NCBI GenBank assembly: GCA_030035585.1
Contig: JASCZL010000064.1
Span: 16,398-80,397, forward strand
Origin: Dugong dugon
Lineage: Eukaryota > Chordata > Mammalia > Sirenia > Dugongidae
DNA length: 64,000 nucleotides
Reading direction: 5' to 3'
In this document: positions 34,928 to 47,669 of the stretch, piece after piece
Position numbering within the stretch: position 1 is the first letter of the stretch
Layout of the letters: each line of letters starts with the position of its first letter
Program-made: the position numbers and the translations under genes
Notes under the pieces: generated by a model
Database searches by the model: none
What the model was told of the DNA's origin: nothing
Seen by the model: only the letters and a program-made list of their open reading frames with translations

Positions 34928-35097
34928 CGCAAAAACCAAATCAAACCCATTGCCATTGAGTCGATTCCGACTCATAGTGACCCTATAGGACAGAGTAGAA
35001 CAGCCCCATATGGTTTCCAAGGAGCACCTGGTGGATTCCAACTGCCCGTCTTTTGGTTAGCAGCTGTAGTTCTTAACCACTATGCCACCAGGGTTTC
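34928..35097 (-). mobile_element. AfroSINE, minus strand, young-looking
   Basis: Very close to the family norm: 'CCATTGAGTCGATTCCGACT', 'CATAGTGACCCTATAGGACA', 'TATGCCACCAGGGTTTCC'. Flanked by a near-perfect 12-bp duplication (caaccattcaga at 34916-34927, caaccatgcaga at 35098-35109). Confidence 0.93.
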
Positions 35098-35397
35098 CAA
35101 CCATGCAGAAGGCTTCCCTGTATGTCTCATTATTAAGTGGGGGATGGTCAGATTCTTATGCCTAAACAGACTACTGGCAATGAGACTTTAATTTATGTGA
35201 CTCTTGAGAATTAATCAGATTCCATCTCTTGTTGCTGAGGATGGTACCCATGAAGCGTATGACTGTGTAACACTTTAGGGAATCAGGGTTCTAGCAGTCA
35301 GAAAGAAGGAAGTAGTGATAATTGAATAGGAAAAACAATGGTGTTTACCACAACTCCTTTTTACTATCATAGTCCTCTAAGCTCAAAACCTCAGTCA

Positions 35398-36240
35398 TCA
35401 ATCATTTATTCGTTCAATAAAAATTAACTGGATATCTAATGTGTGCCAGGTATTCTAGAAAGTCAGGAGATAGCAGTGAGCAAAAAAGATAAAAATCCTT
35501 GGCCTCATGGAGCTTACTTTCCAGTGAACACAAGAAAAAAAGAAAAAGTAGTGGCATGTGTAATACATTATATAATAATAAGGGTTAAGGAGTTAGATAA
35601 ATAAATAAAACCAGGAATGTGAATAGGAGGGGGAAAACATTTTTATGCAATGTGGCCATAGAAGGCACACAGAGAAGGAAAGTTTTGACTACAGTTTTGG
35701 AGAAATTCAGTGAGCAAATGGCGCAGATGACTTGCTAAAAAGCAAAATAGGCAAAGAGATCTAGTACAAAGTGCTGGAAACAGGAACATTCCTAGACTAT
35801 TTGAGGAACACCTAGAAGATCAGTGTGACTAAAATAGAATGGACAAGGTGAAAGAAGAAAAGTTCAGGGAGACTTTAGGCGATTTGAAGAGAGTTGGCAT
35901 TTATTCTGAATGTGATGGAAAGCCACTGGGGAGTTTTTATCAAAGAAGTGACACAGTTAGTCTTGAGTTTTAATAGAATTCCTCTGGCTGCTGGGTTGAG
36001 AAGAGATTAAATGAATACAAGGACACCAAGAGAGAGACAATAAACTAGATGACAGATGATGGTTACTTGGACTCGGGTAGTTGCAGAGGAGGTGGATAGC
36101 GGTCAGAATCTGAATATGTTTTGAACGTAGACCAGAAAGCTTTGCTGATGCACAGAATGTGAGGATGTGTGGGGTTAAATAAATAGAATAAATAAAAGAT
36201 TTAAGAATTATATGAAGACTTTTAGCCTAAGAGAGTAAAA
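35398..36240. mobile_element. Ancient LINE-like dispersed repeat
   Basis: Starts 'TTATTCGTTCAATAAAAATT' and 'TGTGCCAGGTATTCTAG', goes on with 'CTTGGCCTCATGGAGCTTAC', 'GGAAAGCCACTGGGGAG', 'CCTCTGGCTGCTGGGTTGAG' and 'GACTCGGGTAGTTGCAGAGG'. I know this string of blocks as a very common old mammalian repeat, probably the 3' region of an ancient L1. I do not assign a strand or exact family. Confidence 0.5.
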
Positions 36241-36345
36241 TAAGTATTCTTTGTTCTTAAAAATTGTTCCCCTACCATTTCTAACTTTTTAAAATCATAG
36301 CTAAACTTTAGCTTTTCCCCATATGGATTTAAACTTCTTTTTTTC

Positions 36346-36960
36346 TGTTGTTGTTATTAGATGCCGTGTAGTCAGTTTCGACTTGGAGCTAGCTACCTTA
36401 TGTACAACAGAATGAAACACTGCCTGTTCCTGTGCCATCCTCATGATCATTATTAGGCTTAAGCCCATTGTTACAGCCACTGTGTCAATCCATCTCGTTG
36501 AGGGTCTTCCTCCTTTTCACTGACCCTCCGCTTTGCCAAACATAATGTCCTTCTCCAGGGACTGGTCCCTCGTGATAACATACAAAGTATGTGAGACGAA
36601 GTCTTGCCATCCTTGCTTCTAGGGAGCATTCTGGCTGCACTTCTTCCAACACAGATTTGTTCGTTCTTTTGGCAGTCCTGGTACATTCAATATTCTTCAC
36701 CAACACCATAATTCAAAGGCATCAATTCTTCTTCAGTCTTCCTTATTCATTGTCCAGCTTTCACATGCATATGAGGCGATTGAAAATACCATGGCTTGAG
36801 TCAAGTGCACCTTAATCCTTAAAGTGACATCTTTGCTTTTTAACACTTTAAAGAGATCCTTTAGGTTTCGTAGAATGTTGCTACTCTCTTCATTATTTCA
36901 CAATCATATTCTGACTTGTATTATACTTATCAATTCTTTGTCTTAACCATCTACCTGCAT
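36346..36960 (-). pseudogene. RTE/BovB-type LINE 3' part, broken
   Basis: On the minus strand, the frame at 36485-36709 reads TAKRTNKSVLEEVQPECSLE, then ARMARLRLTYF and a basic KRRKTLNEMD end. I recognise this as the C-terminal end of an RTE/BovB reverse-transcriptase polyprotein. Upstream (36710-36960) is the 'AAGCTGGACAATGAATAAGG' region in another frame. The low-coordinate 3' end carries 'GTTGTTGTTATTAGATGCC', close to the tail of the AfroSINEs. Such LINEs are the likely source of the SINE-mobilising enzyme. 5'-truncated and inactive. Confidence 0.8.
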
Positions 36961-36974
36961 TTAAAAAAATCTAT

Positions 36975-37140
36975 GCTTGTTGAGAGCAGAAACAGTGTCT
37001 GCTATTTTTTTATTCATTCAAATAACATTTACCATCCCCCCTACCCCAGGCATTGTGCTCGGTACTGAGGACACGTAGCTATAAAAGTTCATTGTAATCC
37101 TGCCTTTATGAAGTTTGTAGTTTGTGTGTGGATGCCACTC
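36975..37140. mobile_element. L2/MIR-like fragment
   Basis: 'AGAGCAGAAACAGTGTCTGC' and 'CCAGGCATTGTGCTCGGTAC' resemble parts of old L2/MIR tails. Too short and mixed in orientation to place precisely. The A-run at 37179-37192 is simple. Confidence 0.35.
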
Positions 37141-37662
37141 CTTTGTGTTCAGTCCGTAGTGTTAAATTTGGATGTAAAAAAAAAAAAAAATTATGGAAAT
37201 ATATTTCATTGTTATCCACACTACTGTTTTAAATATTGATAAAATTATCTTCTACTAGCATTAATATAATAAAATACTATACTTGGATGTTTATTCCATA
37301 GAGAAGAACATACCAGATTGATATTTGCTTTCCTAAGGCTCATAAAAAGAATTTCAAACTGCTGGATTGGCAGTATTTAATGAGCCCATTTTCAAACCTT
37401 TAAACAAATAAACAAACAGACAAAAACAGTGCTATTCAAAGCTGTGGGGCTTTATTTGTTCCTTCGTATTTGGGAATCAAGGCGACTATTTTATACTTGT
37501 AAAGGTAGTTTTCAGTATGGGGGGAATACATGATTTTTAGACATATGTACACAACACTGTTGAGCACATTCGTATTTAAAAAAGTCTTTGCAGTTCATTT
37601 CAATGACAATTTATGTAAATATTTTGTCTGCATGATAAAATGAAAGGAGACAGAAAGGATGG

Positions 37663-38182
37663 TTTCTTAGTTTTCTAGTGGTGGTATAACAGAAATACCA
37701 CAAGTGGGTGGCTTTAATAAACAGAATTTTATTCTCTCACAGTCTAGGGGGCTAGAAGTCCAAATTCAGGGTGCCAGCTCCAGGGGAAAGCTTTCTCTGT
37801 CGGTTCTGGGGAAAGGTCCTTGTCACCAATCTCCCCCCACTGAGGAGCTTCTGAGCGCAGGGACCCCAGGTCCAATGGGCACGCTATTCTCCTGGCTCTT
37901 CTTTCTTGGTGGCATGAGGTCTGCCTGTCTGTCTGCTTGCTTCTCTCTTTTATACTTCAAAAGAGATTGACTTATTTCACAACCTAACCTTGTAGATTGA
38001 GTCCTGCCTCATTAACATAACTGCCGCTAATCCCACCTCATTAACATCATAGAGGCAGGATTTACAATACATAGGAAAATCACATCAGATGACAAAATGG
38101 TGAACAATCACATAATACTGGGAATCATGGACTAGCCAAGTTGACATACGTTTTTTTAGGGGGACAAATTCAATCCCTAATA
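37663..38182 (-). mobile_element. Solo LTR, type A family, minus strand
   Basis: 520 bp. Plus strand starts TTTCTTAGTTTTCTAGTG, where the family has TGTCTTAG, and ends 'AATTCAATCCCTAATA'. Perfect target duplication gatgg (37658-37662 and 38183-38187). The 88-codon plus frame at 37704-37970 is antisense to it; related copies give similar frames at 19793 and 50858, which is why it looks protein-like. Confidence 0.9.
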
Positions 38183-38267
38183 GATGGTGTTCAATATTAT
38201 TTCATAAGCATATCTTTTAGTGTTCTTGGGCAATATAATTGAATTTTAAGATAATACATTCTGGAAC

Positions 38268-38510
38268 CCAGCTGTCTGGCTTGAAAGAACAGCTTTGCAA
38301 TTTATTAAATACGTGACCCTGGTAAATCGCTAAGACTCACTGTGCTCCAGTTTTCTTATCTACAATATGTGAATAACAATTTAAAACAAAAACAGCATGT
38401 TCCTCATAGAGTGGTTATAATTATTAAATGAACTAATGTTTGTAAAATACTCAGACTAGAGCCTGGAACATTTAAAATATTTTAAGTGTTATCATTATTA
38501 CTATTACTTG
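38268..38510 (+). mobile_element. MIR SINE, plus strand
   Basis: Contains the MIR core order: 'CAGCTGTCTGGCTTGAAAGA', 'TGACCCTGGTAAATCGCTAA', 'TTTTCTTATCTACAATATGT', 'TAGAGTGGTTATAATTATTA' and an end near 'AGACTAGAGCCTGGAAC'. About 240 bp, near full length. Confidence 0.75.
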
Positions 38511-40360
38511 ATAATTAATTCAGATCATATAGGACATTCCTTTCAGATCCCAACTATCTTATTCCAACTTTTAGGTATACCAAGTCATTGAATAAAATGA
38601 ATTTAATATAAAATTTGAAATGGTTTTGTTTATTTAAATAATATTCCAATTTAGTTTGTATAAGCTTTTGATTCAGTAATTTCCCCTTGTAGTTACAGAG
38701 AGTAACATTTATATATATATTTGCTTATCGATGACATGTGAAAGCATATATAAGCATTAAAAGAATATATGAATTTTAGAAAATCAGACTTTCCTAGAAA
38801 TTTCTTCTGCATACATTTCCTATATAAAGATAATATAAAATTTTATATGTGTGATTTTTCCAGTTGATTCCATTTAAATTCATAAGATAGGAAATGTATA
38901 CAGACACACTTTCAAAAATGCATCCAGTTTATCAAATTATCAGAAGCAAAAATGCATGAATGATTTGAAATTATCTCATTTTAACTTGTTTATATCAAGA
39001 AACCTATTAAACATTCTGTGACAAATAATAAATAAAGCATGTTCTAAATTTAATGCAAAATTAATTCCCAGCTAAACATAAAGGTTTGCTTTAGCTTAAA
39101 ACTGGCAAGATGGAAGATAATTGTGAAGTTAGTTTAGTTTTCCAAGGAAACATTAATATATTACCCAGGCTTACATGGAAGAGTAATGAAAATTAATGCT
39201 TCTTATCATGTGATGGTAAATAACACGTAAAATAGTATTTTCTAAAGATTTCTCATTTCATGACCTATGTATAAGTGTTTTCCCCAGCCTTCTCATCCTC
39301 TTTTTCGTCTATTTTGGCGATATTCTTAGTAGAAAATAGAGATACCATTTCATAGCTATATTAAATTGATCGTTTTTGCAAGAAATAGAATAAGAAAGAA
39401 AAGAGGAGTAGCATGAAGAGCAGAAGGAAGAGAGAAAGAAGAGACTAAGGAGAAGAAGAGGAAGAAAAGGTGGTTTGTGCCAGAAGGTATGCAATTTGGT
39501 AAGGGCACATCTTTGAAAATACCTATCATTCTTGTATTAAAGTTATAAATGGAGAAGATAGCATCCTGTCTATCCTGAAATATTTCTGGGGCAGAAGAAA
39601 AATCTAATGTTTGGTTAGAATATTTCAGAGGCAAATAGGTCTCAGTAATGTGCTCGAAGACAAAGATTACTCCCACAGGAGTTGCACAAAGTATTCACAA
39701 TAACTGGAATGCAAATAAGGCTACAAATTCCATGGGGAGGAATGGCTCATCCATCTCTATATCTGTCCCGGTATGTAACACACAATAGTTGTTCAATAAA
39801 TATTTTTAAAATAATAATTTTACAGAAATTATATGCCTCTCTACTGGCTCTACTGATACAAAGATATAGTCCCATAGGATGAGGTAGATTTAAATAGATT
39901 GCCTTTGCATTACCTCACTTGTGGTAAATTTGTCCTAACAATTAACTCTTAAAGGGAAATAAGTCTGAGTTAACAAAAAAAACACAAAAAGCAGACCATA
40001 CTATTCATTCTTACCATAGGGCTGAGTTTTCTATTCACCGTATATGTGTATTCAGGAGAAGAAATATTTTAATAAGTGGAACTGAAAGAGAAACTTGAAG
40101 ATATCTCAAAAAAGAATAAAGCCAATTCCTGATTTGGCTTCATAAGTATTGTTTAATAAGTTTAGGCCATAGACTTGATCTTGGACTCAATTGAAAAAAT
40201 GAATTTGAAAGTCTTTACTAAATGTGAGCAAAATAAAAAAGAAGTATTGTAAATTGTCTAAGGTCAGGTCAATAATATAAATTATCTTAATTCTATGGCT
40301 ACAGTATGCTAAAGTGTTTTCTACACATTTAAATCATAATTAACCTACAGAATACTAGAT
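38511..40360. other. AT-rich unique DNA with a purine tract
   Basis: No gene. A/G-rich at about 39380-39475, a low-complexity tract that accounts for the short S/F/L-rich minus frames there. 'GTTGTTCAATAAATATTTTT' at about 39788 looks like an L2/MIR tail scrap. Confidence 0.45.
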
Positions 40361-40583
40361 CAGGGGTCAGCCAACTAAGGCCAATGGGCCAAGTTTGGTG
40401 TACTGTTTGTTTTTCTAAATAACTCTTTATTCGACACAGCCACATTCATTGCTCTGTGTATTGCCTATGGCTGTTTTTATGCTACAGAAGTAGAGTTAAA
40501 TAGTTACAATAGAAACGTGACAGCACACACAGCCTAAAATATTTCATCTCTGCTCTTTTCAGAAAAAAAATTGCCAGATTCTG
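40361..40583. mobile_element. hAT/Charlie-type non-autonomous DNA transposon
   Basis: Starts 'CAGGGGTCAGCCAACTAAGG', then 'GGGCCAAGTTTGGTGTACTG', 'ACACAGCCACATTCATTG', 'GCCTAAAATATTT', and ends with an A-rich 'TTGCCAGATTCTG' that is a decayed inverse of the start. The block order is that of a common mammalian hAT MITE of about 220 bp. No 8-bp duplication is intact. Confidence 0.7.
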
Positions 40584-42958
40584 ATCTGGATTATATTCTC
40601 AGTAATATTTAGCCTGTTATTTAACACAAATCTATTATTAAGAATAAATTTAATTTTAAGTAAGTAAAAGTGTAGGTTACTTAGGTTTCATTATCAATCT
40701 TGTCTAAAAGTAGTTCAGTAATTTCTCACTACTAGAAATTCCTCATACTTTATTAATTTAATCATCAGAATGAAAAAATTAAGTCATAAAAGTCTCTTTT
40801 ATAAAATGAAAAGTTGGACAAGATCTCAATGATCCTTCCCAGAGTTAAAAAGATATCATTCTATAATTAAATATGAAATGTTAAGATAGATGATCTTCAC
40901 AAATTTTATTTTTAGCAATGATTTTAACTATAAGGAACTTCTAAAAATTAGGTAATACAATAATTATTGAGTATCATGATAAATATGTAGTTCACTTTGT
41001 AAAACATAAGTACTCATTTTCTAATCTCTTTATAATAAAGTTGAGTGTGTGTATCATGTATCTTTGAATTATAACAGGAATTTTCAATGAGACTTTCATT
41101 TTTCTAAGCTTTGCTAATCTGTGAAAGTACACACATTTATTTCTTTACATGGTCTTTAAACATTTTCAGGTAATATGAAGAGCATAGATTCATTAAACTC
41201 CAAAACCTTAGGAGGTTTTTGGGAGGCTGCTTAAAATAGTTTTTCAAAGAGTTAAAACTTCTAAACATGCCAAGTAGAGTCTCAGTTAAAAAATGCCAAG
41301 TGACTGAATGAAGTTGAAAAAAAAAAGTCTAGAAAAGTTACTAGGAGAGAAGAGAGATGGAATCTTTCAGAACAGCAAATGGTTCCAAGAAATACATTAG
41401 AATTTTGTCATTATGGATTAAAATATTATTCCTGTTACCTGCAAGGTGAGGAGATTTGTGAGTTCACCTGAGGTGACATACAGATAAGCATAGAGAAAGA
41501 TACGACATTTTGAAATTCTGTTGTGACTTCTTCCAAAGAACAATATGTAAGATTCATTTAGATTCATGGGTGGCAAGACTCTGTTCTTAGAAATGAAGAC
41601 ATGATAAATGTGAGTTGTTTTTTTTTTTTCTTTTAAAGTTTATGTTGTTGATTCCCATTCACTCAAATCACATAAATTTTAACCCCAGTTCAAAAAGTTT
41701 TTTTTTATAACCAAATCATTTTTCTCTCACATAAGTGCTCCCATATTTGAACTTTTAATTTCTTAAATATTGCTTTATGGGGGTAAGGTTTAGGATAAAG
41801 CAATATATGAGACATAGACCTCTCTCTTAGATTGTAATTAAGTGGTTAAGACATTATGCAAGATGTGAGCATGTAAGTCAGGAGGAAAAAAATTGCTGCA
41901 TTTCGAAGCAGAGAGCTTTATGTTATGAAATTAGAACATTAATATTAAGATACACCTGGAGTTTAAGTCCTTTTTCAGTATCAGGTAAGTTTGAAGAGGA
42001 TTCTGTTTTTCCCTGGTAAGTGAACACGCTACGATAGGATTGACAGTCATGTCATCTTTACAACTATTTAAAGTGTAGTTTCTACCAGGGATTGGGGGCA
42101 AGGAAAATTAGATTTCTAAAGCTTAAAAGGTTTGTCTTCTAATTCAAGGTCATAGCATGGCAGTTACATAAAGCTAAGCCAGATATTTGCTGCTCTTACT
42201 CCTTGCCCATGGGTTCTCCAAATCTATCTTGTGAATGTCATTCATAAAAATTTCATCTAAAATCCTTAGTATGTAATCTAAATTCTAGTACACTTATTTT
42301 ACCTTGTGATTTAATTCACTGTTTGTAGAAATTCCGCTTGCCTCTCAAATTATGTGCACTTGGTTTCTGAATACAGGTACTGATTTCTTCCTTTATTTGA
42401 AAATTGGGCTGGCTAATTCTGAGCCTTATCTGTACAGTGAATCAATCTCCTCAGGCTCATTAGAAATCTCTTGAACTTCTTTCCTTAATGCTGTTTTTCT
42501 ATTTGTACGTATATAAGAAGACTGAGCCATTAAAATAATTTCTTGATTATCTTCTTAGAATTAAGTTTACCTATTGTGCTTTATCTCTCATTGTTTTCAG
42601 ACATTCACATTTTGTTACCTACATTTCTGTAAATGTGAATAAATTGTTCACACAAGTTGGGAAGGGACTGTATTATCTTACATAGTCACTTCACTATCTA
42701 GAGAATTAGGGACTTTAATTCCCTGGTCAACTGGAATCTAAAATTAAAAATCCAGAGCTTCTACTTTTGAAATCCTTTGAGCCTCCTAACTTGTAAATGT
42801 TATGGAAATTAGCTCCAATCAAAACCTCCCTAGCCATCTTTCTGACAAGAAAAGCAGGATTCAAAATTAAATAATTTCATTAAAGAAGAGCAGATATTTT
42901 TCTTGCTTGGGTACTTAAATCTGCTGCCAGGAGATCAGCAAAATCTATTACAATACGG
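40584..42958. other. Unique DNA, nothing recognised
   Basis: Long stretch with mixed composition and no SINE, LTR or LINE signature that I can defend, and no plausible exon. Its complexity (for example 42000-42950) is higher than the surrounding AT-rich DNA. Confidence 0.4.
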
Positions 42959-43190
42959 TTACCATGTTTTTACCCAAATAGCACGCACCTTCTACGTTTG
43001 CTTGCCAACCACACCCTCCCGATGTGAGGTATTTTCATAAGCGGGCTATGCTAATTTGTTTTTACAGCCAAGTGTAAAAAAAATTTGTATAGCGGCACTT
43101 ATGAAAACACCTGGGGGGGGGGCAGTGGGGGAGGGTGTGGTTGGCAAACAAACATAGAAGGCATGAGTTATTTGCATAAAAATAAGGTAA
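42959..43190. mobile_element. Palindromic MITE-like element (232 bp)
   Basis: The two halves are inverse complements over nearly their full length. The left arm has 'TTACCATGTTTTTACCC', 'CACCTTCTACGTTTGCTTGC' and 'CAACCACACCCTCCC'; the right arm has GGGAGGGTGTGGTTGGCAAA, 'CATAGAAGGCATG' and 'AAAAATAAGGTAA'. An inner pair ('ATTTTCATAAGCGGGCTATG' with 'TAGCGGCACTTATGAAAAC') continues the stem to a small A/T loop around 43065-43085. It therefore folds into one long hairpin. This is the structure of a terminal-inverted-repeat DNA transposon derivative; the family is unknown to me and no coding part is present. Confidence 0.75.
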
Positions 43191-44200
43191 ATGTTTTGAG
43201 AAAGGTGCTATGACTCTTCAATCCTCTTTTAAGGAGATTGTATTTTCTTAGTTCTGAGAAATAGAGAATTACAGTTTTTTATTAACTCTATAATAAGAAA
43301 TGAAGAAAAAACATAGATTTAAAATATAACCTCATTTGGCCATGATTATGATAGACATTGGTATCTTTTTCTTCTTAATATATATTAAAGTATGGCTTTA
43401 TTACTCATTCTCAGTGTAGGCATTTTGGTTTAAGCATTAAATTCCTTGTACTAGATTTACCTCCAGTTTGTCCCACAGCTATAACAGAAGGCAACATTTT
43501 AATTGTAAAACTAATATTCTTACTATTTTCCAAAAGCCACCATTCTGTGAATTTTCCAGTGGCAGAGATTATTGTTGTTAGCTTCATACTATGAATAACT
43601 AACGATCAGTTAAGAAAACTAAAATAATAAATTTAATATTGAGGTAGAAACTGGAGATCTTATTCTCAAAAGTAATTTTCCCTAGGACCTGAGAACTCTT
43701 GGAATAAGTAAAGCAGCAGTTGCCTATTTGTGGAATTGCCCAGAGAGATTCTCTGTCAGGAAATAGTAATCTTAATAATACTCATTTTACCATTGCTTTT
43801 TTCTGTCAAGTTCTGAGGCATGCTTAGTAATTCAGTTTATTTAAGAATCATATTCCCCTGGGACAAAAATCATTCTTAAATTTGGATTAGTTGATGTATT
43901 TCTTATGAACTTTTACCTTACAAAGAGTAGATATAAATCAAACGTTGTATGTAGTGGTCTTGGCAAGGTCGGGTTAGAGGAAGGATAGCAGATGAGGACA
44001 AAGCACAAGTTGCCAATTTTCTAATTTTCACAGGCTGTGCCTCTATTTGAAGTTCCATTGTTATACTTTGTCTATCTGCTTCTACAGTAAGATTGCCTTA
44101 GAGCAATGTTTACAGACAGCTTGTCATTTTTGAAATAAAAAATATTTGAACAAAAGAGATTTCTGCTTTTTTCCATTTCTTATTAATCAACAATTTACAG
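43191..44200. other. Unique DNA, nothing recognised
   Basis: No gene or repeat signature identified. Confidence 0.45.
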
Positions 44201-44392
44201 TTGGGTATTGTAAGTGGTTAAGTGCTGGGCTATCAACCAAAAGGTGGGTGGCTCAAATCCACTCAGAGACACCTTGGAAGAAAATCCTAGTGTTCTATTT
44301 TTGAAAAGTCAAAGCCATTGAAAACAGCATGTAGTGCAGTTCTATTCTGTAACCCATGGGGTTGCCATGGATTGGAATCAACTCTGTGGAAA
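44201..44392 (+). mobile_element. AfroSINE, longer variant, plus strand
   Basis: Head 'TTGTAAGTGGTTAAGTGC', B-box-like 'GGTGGGTGGCTCAAATCC', middle block 'CAGAGACACCTTGGAAG', and tail 'GGATTGGAATCAACTCTG'. Diverged. Confidence 0.75.
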
Positions 44393-45516
44393 CTTTTTAT
44401 TATTATTATAATTATTGATCAATAAAGCATCATGTATACATAATTTTATAACTATATTAATTTGGTTTTTATTGTACATGGTTGTTTGATTGCAAACATC
44501 AGGAATTAACACTGGATGCCTTAACAAAAAGGCAATTCATTAAAAGAAAAACGTCATGATCAAAAACAGCTAAAAAACTAAAATCAGAAGAGGAATGGGC
44601 AGCATCCAAGAAATCGGACAATAGAAGTTTAACACATTTGGGGCATTACTCCTTAGATAAATCAGTTCCAAATTTTCATTGTTTTCCCATTACCATGTAA
44701 CGAGAAAAAGATTCAGAGACCACTGGGATTAGTCTAGGTCATGAGTCTACATTTTGGCTACAGAGGGTTGTCGTTTGTTGAAGGATGGTCTAACCACAAG
44801 CATCATATTAGAGAAGATATTATTTCTTAAAAGAACATGGAAGGAGATGCCCAAAGAGTAACAGTGGATGTTAGGTAGCAAAAATAGCTTAAGTCTGTAA
44901 TTCATATGAAATTATCTTCTTTAAAAGAATTTTTGAAATTCACATTCAAAAGAAAAGTTAACATCTTGGCATCATTTGAACTAATATGTTGCATTCCTGT
45001 ACATAGTTCATTTGAAGTCTCTTTACTCTCATGCTTTATGAAAAGTTCCACAGAAAGCTTTAAAAGGTCATAACAATAAAAAAGAAATGTGTTTCAAAGT
45101 TCAAATATCAAAGTATTAACAGTTGGGCTTATTTTGTGTCAGTGGTGTCGCTCAGATCAAACTTTCTTTCTTCTTTTCAAGGATGCTAGAATTGAAATAA
45201 GTTCTTGAGGTCATTATTTCTCCTTAAAGATTAATAAAACACTTAAATAAATACTTAATAACCCTATGGCCTATAGCAAATGGTTTTTGCTTCTTATATC
45301 CTCAGCTAATAGATGCTATTTCTTAGTATCATTGCTTAGTAACTAAAAAATTCTACCTAGTTGTGTCAATACTTACATAACTCCTATAATGTATACATAT
45401 TAGGTAAAATTGGGTGGTATTTGTACTCCTAACCAAGACAATTAGAAAAGGTTATATACTTTTCAATGTTTCACAAGGGAGATATGACTGTCTAAAAATA
45501 AAACCTAAATGATGTT
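44393..45516. other. Unassigned DNA
   Basis: No gene. 44480-44640 has the look of an old transposable element edge ('TTAACAAAAAGGCAATTCAT') but cannot be named. Confidence 0.35.
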
Positions 45517-45927
45517 TGTTACGGATTGAATTGTGTCCCCCAAAAATATGTGTTATAATTCCTAATCTCAATACTTGTGGTTATAATCCCATTTAAGGAT
45601 GGGTTTTCTTTGTTTTGTTAATGAGGTAGGATTAGTGTAGGGTGTATCTTGAGTCAGTCTCTTTTGAGATGTAAAAGAGATTAAACAAGCAAACTAAGCA
45701 GCAGAGATGGGAGGAGATGCCAACCCACATGAAGACTGTCCAGGAGCAGAAGCTCAGAAGACACAAGGACCTTGCTCCAGAGCTGACAGAGAGAGAAAGC
45801 CTTCCCCTAGAACCAGCACCCTGAATTCTGACTTCTAGCCTCCTAAACTGTGAGAAAATAAATTTCTATTTGTTAAAGCCATCCACTTGCGACAATTCTG
45901 TTATAGCAGCGCTAGATAACTAAGACA
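45517..45927 (+). mobile_element. Solo LTR, type A family, shortened
   Basis: 411 bp, about 100 bp shorter than its relatives through an internal deletion. Starts TGTTACGGATTGAATTGTG and ends 'GCTAGATAACTAAGACA'; AATAAA at about 45859-45864. The flanks atgtt (45512-45516) and atctt (45928-45932) differ by one base, an aged duplication. Confidence 0.87.
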
Positions 45928-46484
45928 ATCTTCTTTAAAGTAATGCACATCTTAAAAATCTGTGGATATTTCAAACTGTAAAACAGTTATCTACAAGATT
46001 AAACATATGCTATTATTAAATAAATAACACAGGTATAATTAGTATAGGATTAGGTACACTAGCTTCTAAGGCTCTTTGAAATATTAAAATAAGGGAAACT
46101 GCCCTAATAATTTATAAACTTTCTTCTTGCTCTTGAGGAAAAATACTTTTGCTGTTGTTGTTGTTGCTGTTTTAATTTCCTTTTCCCTCCTCGTGACTTA
46201 ATTTATTTTTGTTGACTTATATCATTGACTAGGACCTTTAGTCCAATGTTGAGTAGAAGTAGAGATAATAGTAATTCTTTCATTTAAAACTTTTATTTAT
46301 TTCAAAGTAAATACAGGTAATATTTCTCCATTGAGAGTTAGGGATTTGATGAAGAATTATATTATACAACTTTGTCTTAATTTGAGTTTCCTAGGAAATA
46401 GACTGTGAGGCAGAAATTAGCATGCAAATATTTTACTGTGGAGTGGCCTCTGAATAACACCTGTGAAGTGTGAGGGACTAGGAT

Positions 46485-46528
<44 letters not shown>

Positions 46529-46899
46529 CTTTCCTGCTCCAACAGAGTTCTCTGAAGTTGGAATATTCCTTTAGACTTATTCCACGAGGCAAGTGGCTTC
46601 AGCCTTTGTATGTTCTCATCAACCATTTAGCGGCTGTGTATTGTATCAAGGAAAAGGCCATAGTATTGGGTGAAGTAGCTCTCTTTGGCTGAGAGATATT
46701 TCCTCAGAAGAATTCACCTGTGAAACGTCAGTAATCAACACTTCTGGCAGAAGAATCATGAGTACCTTAGTCCTGAATGGGGCATCTGGATGGTGCAACC
46801 AAGTGGCAACTACAATTCAAGACTTATACCACCTGCATTTACTTGCTACCTATGAAAATTTCAACCGATTGAATAGATTTTCCAGGATTAGGTTTGGTC
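45928..46899. repeat. Unassigned DNA with a (CA)20 microsatellite at 46487-46526
   Basis: A perfect 40-base AC dinucleotide run. It lies in sequence that could be the 3' LTR or 3' flank of the ERV-L remnant to the right, but I cannot fix LTR ends. The C/V- and T/H-repeat frames at 46377-46692 come from this microsatellite. Confidence 0.6.
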
Positions 46900-47669
46900 T
46901 CTTTTTCTGGGGAGACTTATAAGAGAAAAGTTAGTAGAATTAACTACAGAATCCATACTTCTGTTACCTGCAACTGATAATCACTATTTGCTTCATCTAT
47001 TGTCCATTTCAGATTGACTTTGTCCTCTACTAACATCTCTGCTGATATGGGTGGCTTCTCCATGGTGGGGAAAGGTGAGCTACTCCTAATAGTTGTAAAC
47101 CCTTGGTCACCATGTTGGTATTGGACTGTAACTGCTGCACTTGACTATCTACCATCAAAATTACACAACGAAGTACCAAGAGGCACCTAGTGAGTCATAT
47201 GGATGCCAAATTTAGTTTCCCTTGCCCCATTGGGAAAGAGCAGTCTTATCACTTTCCAGTGATCAGAGTTAGTTACCTATGCCAGGAAAGAGACTGCTTT
47301 CATTGTCTGTTGCCCTTATGGCAAGAAGAGTTCAAAGAGACTGGGCAATGATTGTAGCTAAAAGAAAAAGAGATCTTCTTTGTGTCCATTGGTAGAAGAA
47401 TTTCCCCTTTGGGAAAAATATTTGTAAATTCTCAGAGCATAGAATTATGGATAGGAGAAACACAAATTTCCTGAGACACTATGTCAGAGTTGATGGTTAA
47501 TGGAGAACTTCTATTCTTTGTTTCCTATACCTGTGCGTTCTATCTGTTTGGGAACAAAACATCACGATCATTGATTTAGGGTGTATACTACAACTTGAAA
47601 TGTAGTACCTATTCTCCCATGGCATTATGTCCAATTTGGATTTCAGGTATACCTTTAAAAATCCTTTCA

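Noticed and set aside
34703..35191. 162-codon plus-strand frame
   Set aside because: It runs through the antisense of an AfroSINE (34928-35097) and unrelated flanking DNA; no domain is present.
46377..46692. Frames with C/V or T/H dipeptide runs
   Set aside because: Translated (CA)20 microsatellite.
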